Assembly (NCBI GenBank): GCA_965117035.1
Contig: OZ220748.1
Span: forward strand, 3,224,001-3,288,000
DNA: 64,000 bases
Direction of reading: 5' to 3'
Origin: CAZENU01 sp965117035
GTDB taxonomy: Bacteria; Chloroflexota; Dehalococcoidia; Lucifugimonadales; CAZENU01
The stretch's first letter is position 1; each line of letters begins with the position of its first letter. The notes under the pieces are model-generated. The model worked only from the letters and a program-made list of their open reading frames with translations. It made no database searches and was not told the origin of the DNA. Shown piece after piece: positions 52,465 through 61,267 of the stretch. Made by a program: the position numbers and the translations under genes.

Positions 52465-53823
52465 ATGCCCACGCGAGAGGAAGTCCGCGAGCAGATGAGC
52501 CGCGACGGCATCGAGTACCTGCTGGCGCAGTTCGTCGACATCAACGGATCGCCCAAGGTCAAGATGGTGCCCGTCGCCCACCTGGACGACGTGATCGACG
52601 ACGGCGCCGGGTTCGCGGGAGCGGCCGTGCTCGGCCTGGGCCAGGGCCCGCACTCCCACGACATGATGGCGAAGATCGACCTCGACACCTACAGCCCCAC
52701 GCCTTGGACCGAGGGCGTGGCCCGGTTCGCCGCCGACCTGTTCGTCGACGACGAGCCGTACATGTACTGCGCGCGCCAGAACCTCAAGCGCGTGCTGAAC
52801 AACGCCCTCGCCGACGGCTACACCTTCCACGTCGGCATCGAGCCCGAGCACTTTCTCGTAACTCGGAACGAAGATGGCTCGATCTCCATTTTCGATCCCA
52901 ACAACGTCGATTCGCTGGACAAGCCCTGCTACGACTTCAAGGGCATCGCCAACGTCACCGGCTACCTGCGCGACCTGATGGACGGCATGGCGAGGCTCGG
53001 CTGGGACCCGTACCAGTCCGACCACGAGGACGCCAACGGCCAGTACGAGATCAACTTCGTCTACTCCGACGCGCTGACTACGGCCGACCGCTACACCTTC
53101 TTCAAGATGATGACCAGCCAGTTCGCGCAGAAGCACGGGGCCATCGCCACGCACATGGCGAAGCCGTTCAGCGACCGCACCGGCAGCGGCGGCCACATCC
53201 ACATCCACGTCGAGGACGCCGAGACCCAGGACAATCTGTTCCTCGACGAGGACGACGAACAGGGGCTGGGGCTGTCGCAGTTCGCCTACAACTTCATCGG
53301 CGGCATCTTCGAGCACGCGCCGGCGCTGTGCGCCGTCACCTCGCCGACGGTGAACTGCTACAAGCGGCTGCAGTTGGGCGCGGGCCTGTTCGGGGCCCGG
53401 TCCGGCTTCACCTGGACGCCCGCCTTCATCTCGTACGGCGACAACAACCGGACCCAGATGATCCGCACGGCCGGGCCCGGCCACCTCGAGGACCGCACCG
53501 TTTCGGCGGCCTGCAACCCGTACCTCGCCTTCGCGGCATACCTGGCGGCCGGCCTCGACGGCGTGAGCCGCGGCCTCGATCCGGGAAAGGCCAACCTCGG
53601 CAACCTCTACGAGCTCGGCCTGGACGAGATCCGGCGCAGGGGCATCCGCACGCTGCCGCAGAGCCTCCGGGAGTCGCTCGACGAGCTGCGCAAGGACGAG
53701 GTCGTGCAGGAGGCGCTCGGCGTCATCTACGACGAGTTCGTCCAGCTCAAGAAGGCCGAGTGGAACGAGTACCACTCCCAGGTCTCCCAGTGGGAGCTCG
53801 ACCGCTACCTGACGATGTTCTAG
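52465..53823 (+). CDS. gmaS: Glutamine-synthetase-like ligase, probably gamma-glutamylmethylamide synthetase GmaS
   Basis: A 452-residue GS-fold ATP-dependent ligase of the GlnT/type III group. Metal/substrate motifs: HVGIEPEHFLV, DANGQYEINFVYSDALTTADR, SGGHIHIHVED and NPYLAFAAYLAAGLDG. The DANGQ-E-N and ALTTADR segments resemble GmaS/GlnT rather than housekeeping GlnA, and it lies between mgsC and the sarcosine-oxidase-like genes. It would join methylamine to glutamate. ATG 52465 is preceded by GGGAGGTGA; an upstream in-frame ATG at 52435 is less likely. About 130 bases without a convincing gene follow. Confidence 0.82.
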   Translation: MPTREEVREQMSRDGIEYLLAQFVDINGSPKVKMVPVAHLDDVIDDGAGFAGAAVLGLGQGPHSHDMMAKIDLDTYSPTPWTEGVARFAADLFVDDEPYMYCARQNLKRVLNNALADGYTFHVGIEPEHFLVTRNEDGSISIFDPNNVDSLDKPCYDFKGIANVTGYLRDLMDGMARLGWDPYQSDHEDANGQYEINFVYSDALTTADRYTFFKMMTSQFAQKHGAIATHMAKPFSDRTGSGGHIHIHVEDAETQDNLFLDEDDEQGLGLSQFAYNFIGGIFEHAPALCAVTSPTVNCYKRLQLGAGLFGARSGFTWTPAFISYGDNNRTQMIRTAGPGHLEDRTVSAACNPYLAFAAYLAAGLDGVSRGLDPGKANLGNLYELGLDEIRRRGIRTLPQSLRESLDELRKDEVVQEALGVIYDEFVQLKKAEWNEYHSQVSQWELDRYLTMF

Positions 53824-53953
53824 CCGTCCGAACCGTGACTCGCGTAACTGCAGGACTGGGATGATTGGTCTCGACCGGCTCGCACAGAGCCAACGCGACA
53901 CGCTCGCGCTGTTCGGCGGCTAGGGAGAGCCGGGCGTTCCTCGCCCTCTAGAG

Positions 53954-54235
53954 ATGTCTTTCCTTCTGACGTGTCCTAACTGCGGCGAGCGCGGGGTGAA
54001 CGAGTTCCGCTTCGGCGGCGAGGTCTCGTCGCGGCCTGAGCCGGACGCGCCGCAGGCGGAGTGGACGGCGTACACGTACCTCAAACGCAACGTCGCGGGC
54101 GACCAGCGGGAGTGGTGGTACCACTCCTACGGCTGCCGCCGCTGGTTCATCGCGGTCCGGGACACCATCTCCAACCGCGTGCGCTCGACCGCGTGGCCCG
54201 AGCAGTCCGGCGCCCAGGACGCATATGGCACCTAA
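53954..54235 (+). CDS. mgdB: Sarcosine-oxidase delta-subunit-like protein, N-methylglutamate dehydrogenase MgdB-like
   Basis: A 93-residue zinc-binding subunit. It starts with LLTCPNCGERGVNEFRFGGE; the cysteines CPNC and a later HSYGCRRWF give the delta-subunit zinc site. The delta subunit is structural in the heterotetramer. Its stop overlaps the ATG of the alpha subunit gene by 11 bases. Confidence 0.87.
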   Translation: MSFLLTCPNCGERGVNEFRFGGEVSSRPEPDAPQAEWTAYTYLKRNVAGDQREWWYHSYGCRRWFIAVRDTISNRVRSTAWPEQSGAQDAYGT

Positions 54236-57098
54236 CCCGTCAGCAGGCAGGCTCGACCGGCGGCCATCGGAGCTCATAGACCGGTCGTCGACGTTGCACT
54301 TCACGTTCGGCGGGCGGCGGGTCGCGGCGCACCCGGGCGACACGATAGCGTCGGCGCTGTACGCGTCCGGCGTGCGCGTGTTCAGCCGCAGCTTCAAGTA
54401 CCACCGGCCCCGCGGGCTGCTGTGCGTCGCCGGCCACTGCCCCAACTGCCTGGTGACGGTCGACGGCGCGCCGAACGTCCGCGCCTGCACCGAGCCCGCG
54501 CGCGAGGGCATGGTCGTGCGCCACCAGAACGCGTGGCCGTCGCTGGACCGCGACGCCCTCTCCGTGCTGGACAGGCTGGACAGGCTCATGCCGGTCGGCT
54601 TCTACTACAAGGCGCTCCACAAGCCCCGCTTCGCCTGGAGGCTCGCCGCGCCGGTCATCAGCCGGCTCGGAGGGCTCGGCTCGGTCAGCTCGGACGGCAC
54701 GCCGGACACTCGCTACCACCACGCGAGCCGGCACGCCGACATCGCGGTCGTCGGAGGCGGCGCCGCGGGCATGGCGGCCGCGCTGGAGGCGGCATCCGCC
54801 GGAGTCGATGTCGTCCTGGTCGACGACCAGGCGACCCTCGGCGGCCAGCTCCGCGGCGACCCTGGGCACGGGGACGAGGTAGCCGCGCTCGCCGACGAGG
54901 TGTCCGCAAACCGCCGCATCGAGGTCCTGGACGACGCGACCGCCTTCGGCCTGTACGAGGGCAACCTGCTGGCCGTACATCGCGGCGACACCGTGCTGAA
55001 GCTGCGCGCCAGGCAGATCATCGTCGCGACCGGCGCGTACGAGACACCGACGACGTTCGACCGCAACGACCTGCCCGGAATCATGCTGAGCACGGGCGCG
55101 CAGCGGCTGGCGCGCCTCTACGGCGTGACGCCCGGCTCCCGCGCCGTGGTCGTCACGTCCGGCGACAGGGGGTATCGCGACGCCGAGGAGCTGCTCGACG
55201 CCGGCGTCGAGATCGCGGCGGTCGCCGACTCGCGCGGCATGACCGCGAGCGCGCAACCGGCCGCGGAGGCGCTGCTGGCGCGGGGAGTGGAGGTGCTGCC
55301 CGGCCATGTCCCGGCGCGGGGCGAGGGGAAAAAGCGCGTCGACGGCATCGTCGTCGCCAGGCTCGCCGACGGGCGGCCGAGCACGGAGGAACGCCGCTTC
55401 GACTGCGACCTCGTCGCCATGAGCGGCGGGCTCAGTCCCGCCGCGTCGCTGCTGTACCAGGCCGGCGCCGCGTCCCGGTACGAGGAGTCGCTGGCCAAGA
55501 TCGTGCCGGCCGACCTGCCTGACGGGGTTCGGGCGGCAGGCGCGGTCGTCGGTGCGAGCGATCTGCCGACGGCGCTGGAGCAAGGCCACGCTGCGGGACA
55601 CGAGGCCGCGGCAGCGATAACCGGTGGGGCAGGGCTGCCCACTCGCAATACGGCAATCCGTCGAAACGAGTCCTCGGCCGATCCCGGCGGCGTCCCGTCC
55701 GCGACCGGCGTGCGATCCAAGGAGTTCGTCTGCCTCTGCGAGGATGTCACTGCAAAGGACGTCGCGCAGGCGGTCGACGAGGGCTTCGAGGACATCCAGA
55801 CCCTGAAGCGCTACACGACCGTCACGATGGGCCCGTGCCAGGGCAAGATGTGCTTGTCTCCCCTCGTCGCGCTGGCCGCGGCCAGGACGGGACAGAACCA
55901 GGACCGCCTGGGACTCACGACGTCGAGGCCACCTGTCAGGCCCGTGACGCTGGGCGCGCTCGCCGGCCCCGGCCACATGCCCGTCAAGCACACGCCGATC
56001 CACCGGAAGCACGTGGCGCTGGGCGCGAAGATGGCCGACCTGGGACCCTGGCGGCGGGCCCACAGCTACGGGCCGCCGCAGTACGAGGCGCGGGCCGTCC
56101 GCGAGCGGGTCGGCATCATCGACGTCAGCAGCCTCGGCAAGCTGGACGTCCGCGGCGCCGACGCGCCGGCCCTGCTGGACAAGGTCTACACCCACAGGTT
56201 CTCCGACCTGCGGGTCGGCCGGGTCCGCTACGGCGTGCTCTGCAAGGACGACGGCACGATTCTCGACGACGGCACCGTGACCAGGCTCGCCGACAACCGC
56301 TACTTCGTCACGACCACGACAGGCAACCTGGAGCTGATCGAGCAGTGGTTCAGGTGGTGGTTGGCGGGCACCGGCGCCTGCGCCCATGTTACCGACGTCA
56401 CGTCCGCCTACGCTTCGATCAACGTCGCCGGGCCGAGCGCGCGCGAGACCCTCGCCAAACTGACGGAAGTCGACCTGTCTTCGAGAAAATTCCGGTACAT
56501 GCGCGCCGCCCGCGGTGATGTCGCCGGTGTGCCGGCCATCCTGCTGCGGATCGGCTTCGTCGGCGAGACCGGCTGGGAGCTGCACTTCCCTTCCGAGTAC
56601 GGCGAGCACGTCTGGGACGCCCTGATGGACGCCGGCGGCGAGTTCGGCATATCGCCCTTCGGCGTCGAGGCGCAGCGCGTTCTGCGGCTCGAAAAGGGAC
56701 ACGTCATCGTCAACCAGGACACCGACGCCGTATCCAACCCACTCGACAGCGGCCTGGAATGGGCCGTCCGTTTCGACAAGCAAGACTTCATCGGACGCGC
56801 CGGGCTCGTCGCCGCGCGGGAGCGTGGGCCGAAGGACCGCCTCGTAGGCTTCGTGATGGACGACGACGAGATTCCGGAAGACGGGGTGCCCGTGATGTCG
56901 GACGATGCGCCGGTCGGGCGCGTGACAAGCGCCCGGATGAGCCCGACGCTCGGCAAGGGCTTCGGGCTCGCATGGGTGCCGGTCGAGATGGCGAAGGACG
57001 GCTCGCCTATCGGGATACGCGTCGAGGGCAAAGTTGCCCGCGCTACCGTCCGCACGGAGCCCGTATACGACCCGCAAGGCAGGAGGCTGAGGGAATGA
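54225..57098 (+). CDS. mgdC: Sarcosine-oxidase alpha-subunit-like protein, N-methylglutamate dehydrogenase MgdC-like
   Basis: A 957-residue multidomain flavoprotein. Residues 1-110 form a ferredoxin-like domain with RGLLCVAGHCPNC. A pyridine-nucleotide/FAD domain begins at 171 (IAVVGGGAAGMAAALEAAS), with IVATGAYETP and a second dinucleotide fold. Near 500 FVCLCEDVTAKD precedes the redox cysteine region CQGKMC. From about 600 a GcvT-type tetrahydrofolate-binding domain ends the protein, which would trap the released one-carbon unit as methylene-THF. Starts inside mgdB; stop overlaps mgdD (ATGA). Confidence 0.92.
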   Translation: MAPNPSAGRLDRRPSELIDRSSTLHFTFGGRRVAAHPGDTIASALYASGVRVFSRSFKYHRPRGLLCVAGHCPNCLVTVDGAPNVRACTEPAREGMVVRHQNAWPSLDRDALSVLDRLDRLMPVGFYYKALHKPRFAWRLAAPVISRLGGLGSVSSDGTPDTRYHHASRHADIAVVGGGAAGMAAALEAASAGVDVVLVDDQATLGGQLRGDPGHGDEVAALADEVSANRRIEVLDDATAFGLYEGNLLAVHRGDTVLKLRARQIIVATGAYETPTTFDRNDLPGIMLSTGAQRLARLYGVTPGSRAVVVTSGDRGYRDAEELLDAGVEIAAVADSRGMTASAQPAAEALLARGVEVLPGHVPARGEGKKRVDGIVVARLADGRPSTEERRFDCDLVAMSGGLSPAASLLYQAGAASRYEESLAKIVPADLPDGVRAAGAVVGASDLPTALEQGHAAGHEAAAAITGGAGLPTRNTAIRRNESSADPGGVPSATGVRSKEFVCLCEDVTAKDVAQAVDEGFEDIQTLKRYTTVTMGPCQGKMCLSPLVALAAARTGQNQDRLGLTTSRPPVRPVTLGALAGPGHMPVKHTPIHRKHVALGAKMADLGPWRRAHSYGPPQYEARAVRERVGIIDVSSLGKLDVRGADAPALLDKVYTHRFSDLRVGRVRYGVLCKDDGTILDDGTVTRLADNRYFVTTTTGNLELIEQWFRWWLAGTGACAHVTDVTSAYASINVAGPSARETLAKLTEVDLSSRKFRYMRAARGDVAGVPAILLRIGFVGETGWELHFPSEYGEHVWDALMDAGGEFGISPFGVEAQRVLRLEKGHVIVNQDTDAVSNPLDSGLEWAVRFDKQDFIGRAGLVAARERGPKDRLVGFVMDDDEIPEDGVPVMSDDAPVGRVTSARMSPTLGKGFGLAWVPVEMAKDGSPIGIRVEGKVARATVRTEPVYDPQGRRLRE

Positions 57099-57787
57099 AC
57101 GCCTCCACGAGTCGTCCGGTTGCGCTCAGCCCGCTGCACCACCAGCACGTCGAGCTCGGGGCCGAGATGGAGCTGGTCGGCGGCTGGCTGCGGCCCGCCC
57201 GCTACGCGTCCGCGGACGAAGCGCTTGCCGCCGTGCGGTCCGCCGTCGGCGTCTGCGACGTGAGCCCGATCGGCAAGCTGTCGGCGATGGGCAGCGGGCT
57301 GAGCGGGATGCTGACGGGCGCGTTCCCTGATAGCCCTACGCCGGCGGTCGGCAGAGCCGTGAGGGCAGACGAGGAGGCCGTCGTCGCACGCCTCACCCAC
57401 GACGAGGCGCTCGTGATGACGGCGTCGAGGAGGTCGACACGCCTGGACGAGACTGTGGCGGCGGACGCACCGGGCTGCGCGCAGGTCGTCGACGTCACCT
57501 CCGGTCTGGCGGCGGTCCGCATCGCCGGCCCGCGCGCCCCGGACCTGCTGGCCGCCTTGACGGAGCTGGATGTGTCGCCAGACGCGTTTCCCGATGGGAG
57601 CTGCGCGCAGTCGCGGTTCGCCGAGATACACGGCACGCTGGTGAGGCTCGACGCGGCGGGGCTGCCCGGCTACACCCTCCTCTTCGGACGCGAGTACGGC
57701 GACTACATGTGGGAGGCGATCATTGAGGCGGGCGAGCGCCACGGCCTCGTCCCGTTCGGGACCGAAGCCCTGGGCAGGCTGCGATAG
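57095..57787 (+). CDS. mgdD: Sarcosine-oxidase gamma-subunit-like protein, N-methylglutamate dehydrogenase MgdD-like
   Basis: A 230-residue GcvT-like small subunit: SPLHHQHVELGAEMELVGGWLRPARY at the start, CDVSPIGKLSAMG, VVDVTSGLAAVRIAGPRAPDLLA, and PGYTLLFGREYGDYMWEAI near the end. This matches SoxG and completes the heterotetramer with the adjacent genes. ATG 57095 overlaps the mgdC stop; the frame upstream lies inside mgdC. Confidence 0.85.
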   Translation: MNASTSRPVALSPLHHQHVELGAEMELVGGWLRPARYASADEALAAVRSAVGVCDVSPIGKLSAMGSGLSGMLTGAFPDSPTPAVGRAVRADEEAVVARLTHDEALVMTASRRSTRLDETVAADAPGCAQVVDVTSGLAAVRIAGPRAPDLLAALTELDVSPDAFPDGSCAQSRFAEIHGTLVRLDAAGLPGYTLLFGREYGDYMWEAIIEAGERHGLVPFGTEALGRLR

Positions 57788-59005
57788 ATGGACCAGCTCT
57801 TCCGCACTGATCGGATGTGGCATCGTCGGCCGCTGCGCGACCGCTACGACGTGGTCATCGTCGGCGCGGGCGTCCACGGCCTGTCTACCGCGTACTATCT
57901 CGCCCAGCTCGGCGTCACCGACGTCGCGGTGCTGGACAAGGGCTACGTCGGCGGCGGCGCCAGCGCCCGGAGCACCGCGATCATCCGCGCCAACTACCTC
58001 ACGCCGGAGGGCATTCCCTTCTTCCGGGAGAGCCTCAAGCTGTACGAGGACCTGTCGCGCAGCCTCGATTTCAACCTGCTGTTCAGCCAGAAGGGCAGGC
58101 TCGACCTCGGGCACAGCGACTCGACCGTCTTCGGCCTGAGGATGCGCGCCGAGTTCAACCAGGTGTTCGGCGTCGACAGCAGGCTCATCGGCCCCGCCGA
58201 GATCGCGAGACTTGCGCCCGCGCTCGACCTCCGAGAGGGCAGGACGCTGCCGGTGATGGCGGCGCTCTACCACCCTCCGGGCGGGGTGCTCCGCCACGAC
58301 GCGGTCGTGTGGGCCTACGGCAGGGGCGCGGACAGGCAGGGCGTGGAGATTCACCCGTTCACCGAAGTCACCGGGATCACGCGCGAGAGCGGCCGCGTGA
58401 CAGGCGTGGAGACGAGCGCCGGCCCCGTGTCGGCGGGGACCGTCGTCAGCGCCACGGCCGGCTGGAGCTCGACGATCGCGGCGATGGCCGGCCTGCGGCT
58501 CCCGATCGTCACGCACCCGCTGCAGGCCCTGGTGACGGAGCCGCTGAAGCCGCTGATCGACACGACCATCTCGTCGGCGAACCTCCACGTCTACGCGTAC
58601 CAGACGGAGCGCGGCGAGGTGGTCATCGGGGGCGCGGTCGACCCCTACCCGAGCTACAGCCACCGGTCCACGCTGCACATGCTGGAGGAACTCGCCGTCC
58701 ACGTGCTCGGGCTGCTGCCCAGCCTGCGCGAGGCGAAGGTCATGCGCCAGTGGACCGGAATATGCGACATGACGCCGGACTACTCGCCCGTGATGGGCTT
58801 CGTCGACGGGCTCGATAGCTTCGTGCTCAACTGCGGCTGGGGCACCTGGGGATTCAAGGCGGCCCCGATCTCGGGCAAGACGACGGCCGAGCTGATCGCC
58901 ACCGGCAGAACTCCCGACCTGATCCGGCCCTTCGCGCTCTCGAGGTTCGCGGAGGGCAAGCTGGTAAACGAGCGCGCCGCCGCCCCCGCCGCAGCGCTGC
59001 AGTGA
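57788..59005 (+). CDS. mgdA: Sarcosine-oxidase beta-subunit-like protein, N-methylglutamate dehydrogenase MgdA-like
   Basis: A 405-residue DAO-fold FAD oxidase subunit, the one with the amine-oxidising site. It has DRYDVVIVGAGVHGLSTAYYLAQ in parts near residue 18, GGGASARSTAIIRANY, and the C-terminal CDMTPDYSPVMGF and NCGWGTWGFKAAPISG motifs of the beta subunit. It begins on the base after the mgdD stop. In the N-methylglutamate pathway this complex regenerates glutamate and yields a formaldehyde-level carbon. Sarcosine itself is the alternative substrate. Confidence 0.9.
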   Translation: MDQLFRTDRMWHRRPLRDRYDVVIVGAGVHGLSTAYYLAQLGVTDVAVLDKGYVGGGASARSTAIIRANYLTPEGIPFFRESLKLYEDLSRSLDFNLLFSQKGRLDLGHSDSTVFGLRMRAEFNQVFGVDSRLIGPAEIARLAPALDLREGRTLPVMAALYHPPGGVLRHDAVVWAYGRGADRQGVEIHPFTEVTGITRESGRVTGVETSAGPVSAGTVVSATAGWSSTIAAMAGLRLPIVTHPLQALVTEPLKPLIDTTISSANLHVYAYQTERGEVVIGGAVDPYPSYSHRSTLHMLEELAVHVLGLLPSLREAKVMRQWTGICDMTPDYSPVMGFVDGLDSFVLNCGWGTWGFKAAPISGKTTAELIATGRTPDLIRPFALSRFAEGKLVNERAAAPAAALQ

Positions 59006-59085
59006 CGCCGGCCCGCCGCTCGAATCGCCCTCCGCGGGCACGAAACGGGGCATCCGAGCGGGGCCCCCGCCAAGGCGCATTTTCC

Positions 59086-59114
59086 TTGACAGTAGGTAGG
59101 GCGAATGCTAGAAT
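59086..59114 (+). promoter_or_regulatory. Strong consensus sigma-70-type promoter of citrate synthase
   Basis: TTGACA (59086-59091), exactly 17 bases, TAGAAT (59109-59114): six of six and five of six to consensus. Transcription would start near 59121, giving a leader of about 125 bases before the citrate synthase ATG. It is the clearest promoter in the window and separates this gene from the methylamine cluster. Confidence 0.8.
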
Positions 59115-59245
59115 TCCTGCGCTTTGCGTCGGGCTGTCCCTGGCCCCCAAATCGGGTATTTTCGAGAGTGATTCCCGGCGTGATTCTTCTCTTCCGAAGC
59201 GGCACCCCGGTCGAAGTGTCGGCGGATCGATACAGAGGGTAATAG

Positions 59246-60397
59246 ATGGCCGCTAGAGGGAAGATCGAGTTGCGGAAGGGGTTCAAGGACGTCTACTTCG
59301 ACCGCACGACGGCCAGCCAGATCGTCGCCAAGCCTGGCAGGCTCTACTACCGCGGTTATAACATCGACGACCTGGCCCGCTACTCGACCTTCGAAGAGAC
59401 CTGCTACCTGCTCATCTACGGCGAGCTCCCTACCGCCTCGCAGCTCGAAACGCTGGACGCCGATCTCAGGGCCAACCGCGAGCTGCCGGCCGAGGTCATC
59501 GAGACCCTCAGGACCTATCGCAAAGCCCACCCGATGGACGCCCTGCGGGGAGCCGTGTCCGCGATGGCCCTGGCCGACCCGGATGCCGACAACCTGTCCG
59601 AAGAGGCCGTGCTCGAGAAGGGACTCAAGATGACGGCGGCCGTCGCGACGATGGTGGCGGCCCACCATCGCATCAGGAACGGCGAAGAGCCGGTCACGCC
59701 GAACGGGGACCTCGCGCACGCGGCCAACTTCCTATACATGCTGCACGGCGAAACGCCCAGCGAGGAGGACGCGAGGGTCATCGACAAGGACCTGGTCCTG
59801 CACGCGGAGCACGGCAGCAACGCGTCTACGTTCGCGGCGCGCGTGGCCGCCTCGACTCGCGCCGACTTCTACTCGGCGCTTACGGCCGCGGTCTCGGTGC
59901 TCAAGGGGCCCAAGCACGGCGGCGCCGCCGAAGGCGCGATGCAGATGGCGCAGGAGGTCGGCAGCGTCGAGAACGCCGAGAGCTACGTCTCCGGGCTGCT
60001 CGCCAACGGCCAGCGGGTCACTGGGTTCGGCCACGCCGTGTACAAGGACGTCGACCCCAGGTCGGTCCATCTCAAGGCGGACGCAAAGGCCCTCGGCGAG
60101 AGGAAGAACGAGACGAGGTGGTACTGGATCATCGAGGCCATCGCCAGCACCAGCGAGATGAAGCGGCGCGCACGGCTCGGCATCAACCCCAACGTCGACC
60201 TGTGGTCAGGGGCCGTCTACTCGCTGCTGGGGATCCCGGACGACCTGTTCGTCCCCCTGTTTGCCATAGGCCGAATGCCGGGATGGGCGCTGCACATAAT
60301 GGAGCAGTACTCGAAGAAGGACATCCTCCGGCCGAGGCTGCACTACACCGGGCCGACCGACCTGGAGTACGTGCCCATCGAGCAGCGGGGGCAGTGA
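59246..60397 (+). CDS. gltA: Citrate synthase
   Basis: A 383-residue citrate synthase. The catalytic residues are in LHAEHGSNAST (His), GFGHAVYKDVDPR (His) and NVDLWSGAVY (Asp). GRLYYRGYNIDDLA is the conserved N-terminal part. The length matches the short (archaeal/Gram-positive) dimeric type rather than the long proteobacterial type; 2-methylcitrate synthase is a close relative and cannot be excluded. ATG with a GAGGG box; own promoter at 59086. Confidence 0.92.
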   Translation: MAARGKIELRKGFKDVYFDRTTASQIVAKPGRLYYRGYNIDDLARYSTFEETCYLLIYGELPTASQLETLDADLRANRELPAEVIETLRTYRKAHPMDALRGAVSAMALADPDADNLSEEAVLEKGLKMTAAVATMVAAHHRIRNGEEPVTPNGDLAHAANFLYMLHGETPSEEDARVIDKDLVLHAEHGSNASTFAARVAASTRADFYSALTAAVSVLKGPKHGGAAEGAMQMAQEVGSVENAESYVSGLLANGQRVTGFGHAVYKDVDPRSVHLKADAKALGERKNETRWYWIIEAIASTSEMKRRARLGINPNVDLWSGAVYSLLGIPDDLFVPLFAIGRMPGWALHIMEQYSKKDILRPRLHYTGPTDLEYVPIEQRGQ

Positions 60398-60437
60398 GAG
60401 CATCGGCCCGCCTCCCGCAAGCCAGAAAGGTCTAACC

Positions 60438-60626
60438 TTGACCGACCAAGAAAATGTAGTGACCGAGTGCCAGCACACCTGGATCATCGACAGCCCGAAT
60501 GGGCCCACGAGCAGTGGCGTGTGCAAGGACTGCGGCGAGAAGCAGGAGTTCCGGAACTCCATACCGATCTCAGGCTGGGACCGGGAGAGCTCTCACAGGA
60601 GGCGCGCCCGCCAGGCCCGCAGATAA
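60438..60626 (+). CDS. Small zinc-ribbon-like protein, function unknown
   Basis: A 62-residue protein with CQHTWIIDSPNGPTSSGVCKDCGEKQEFRNS, a C-x-H and C-x-x-C pair that could bind one zinc, then a basic tail. I recognise the pattern as a small conserved protein of Actinobacteria/Chloroflexota-like genomes, with no known role. TTG start; 40 bases after citrate synthase. Confidence 0.65.
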   Translation: MTDQENVVTECQHTWIIDSPNGPTSSGVCKDCGEKQEFRNSIPISGWDRESSHRRRARQARR

Positions 60627-60745
60627 CGGCGCGACAACGCGCGCGACGATCGAAGCACAAGGACGGGGCGCCGTTACGGCGCCCCGTCCTGCGTCTCCCC
60701 TGCTTCCACTATGCGCCGCCCACCGTGGAGACGGACGTTTGCACA

Positions 60746-61042
60746 ACCGTCGCTCTCGCGCAGAACGACCCTCGCACGACCGTCGGCCCCCGCGCGGGAC
60801 GACCCTCGCGTGACCGTCGCTCCCGCCCAGGACAACCCTCACATCACAGTCGTTCCCGCCCAGGACGACCCTCGCACGACCGTCGTTCCCGCCCAGGACA
60901 ACCCTCACATCACCGTCGCTCTCGCGCAGAACGACCCTCGCACGACCGTCGCTCCCGCGTAGGGAGAGCCTTGCACAACCGTCATTCCCGCGAAGGGAGA
61001 CCTTTGCATAACCGTCATTCCCGCGCAGGCGGGAACCCAGGG
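60746..61042. repeat. 33-bp tandem repeat array, nine units
   Basis: ACCGTC recurs every 33 bases from 60746, with units of the type ACCGTCGTTCCCGCCCAGGA + CAACCCTCACATC, alternating with GACCCTCGCACG endings. The last two units change into ATTCCCGCGCAGGCGGGAAC, the core of dispersed repeat A, which then continues. Units are contiguous with no spacers. The frame stays open because 33 is a multiple of three, but I see no evidence of a protein. Confidence 0.88.
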
Positions 61043-61140
61043 GCGGGGGGCTTCCAGATACGAAAACGACGCATCGAAGCCACGTCTGTTACCCACAGGT
61101 GGTGTTACGCAAAGGTCTCCGAAGAGCCTGCCCTCGTGAA
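61010..61140. repeat. Dispersed repeat family A copy
   Basis: GCGGGAACCCAGGGGCGG, then TACGAAAACGACGCATCG and GTTACGCAAAGGTCTCCGAAG match, in reverse orientation, the repeat at 10635-10825 over about 110 bases. Confidence 0.75.
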
Positions 61141-61267
61141 GACGGGGGCGGGAACCCATCCCCCTCCCACCCCTGAAATCAGGCCTTCGCTGGCGCAAGG
61201 GTCTCCCTGAGGCAGAACGACGGAGGCCGGGTACCATGAGACAGTAGCTGTCCAGACTCGAGGTGCC

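Noticed and set aside
53861..53923. 20-codon frame between gmaS and mgdB
   Set aside because: Very short, with a poor ribosome site and no recognisable feature; not enough to call a gene.
54240..57077. 945-residue open frame on the minus strand opposite the sarcosine-oxidase alpha gene
   Set aside because: High-GC codon use keeps the antisense frame open; it shows no domain, while the plus-strand gene has clear motifs and coupling.
60711..60962. 83-residue frame made of 11-residue repeats
   Set aside because: It is a by-product of the 33-bp tandem array; start and end lie in repeat DNA and no ribosome site is seen.
60746..61042. CRISPR-like array of short repeats
   Set aside because: Units are contiguous 33-mers with no unique spacers and no cas genes nearby; it is a minisatellite.
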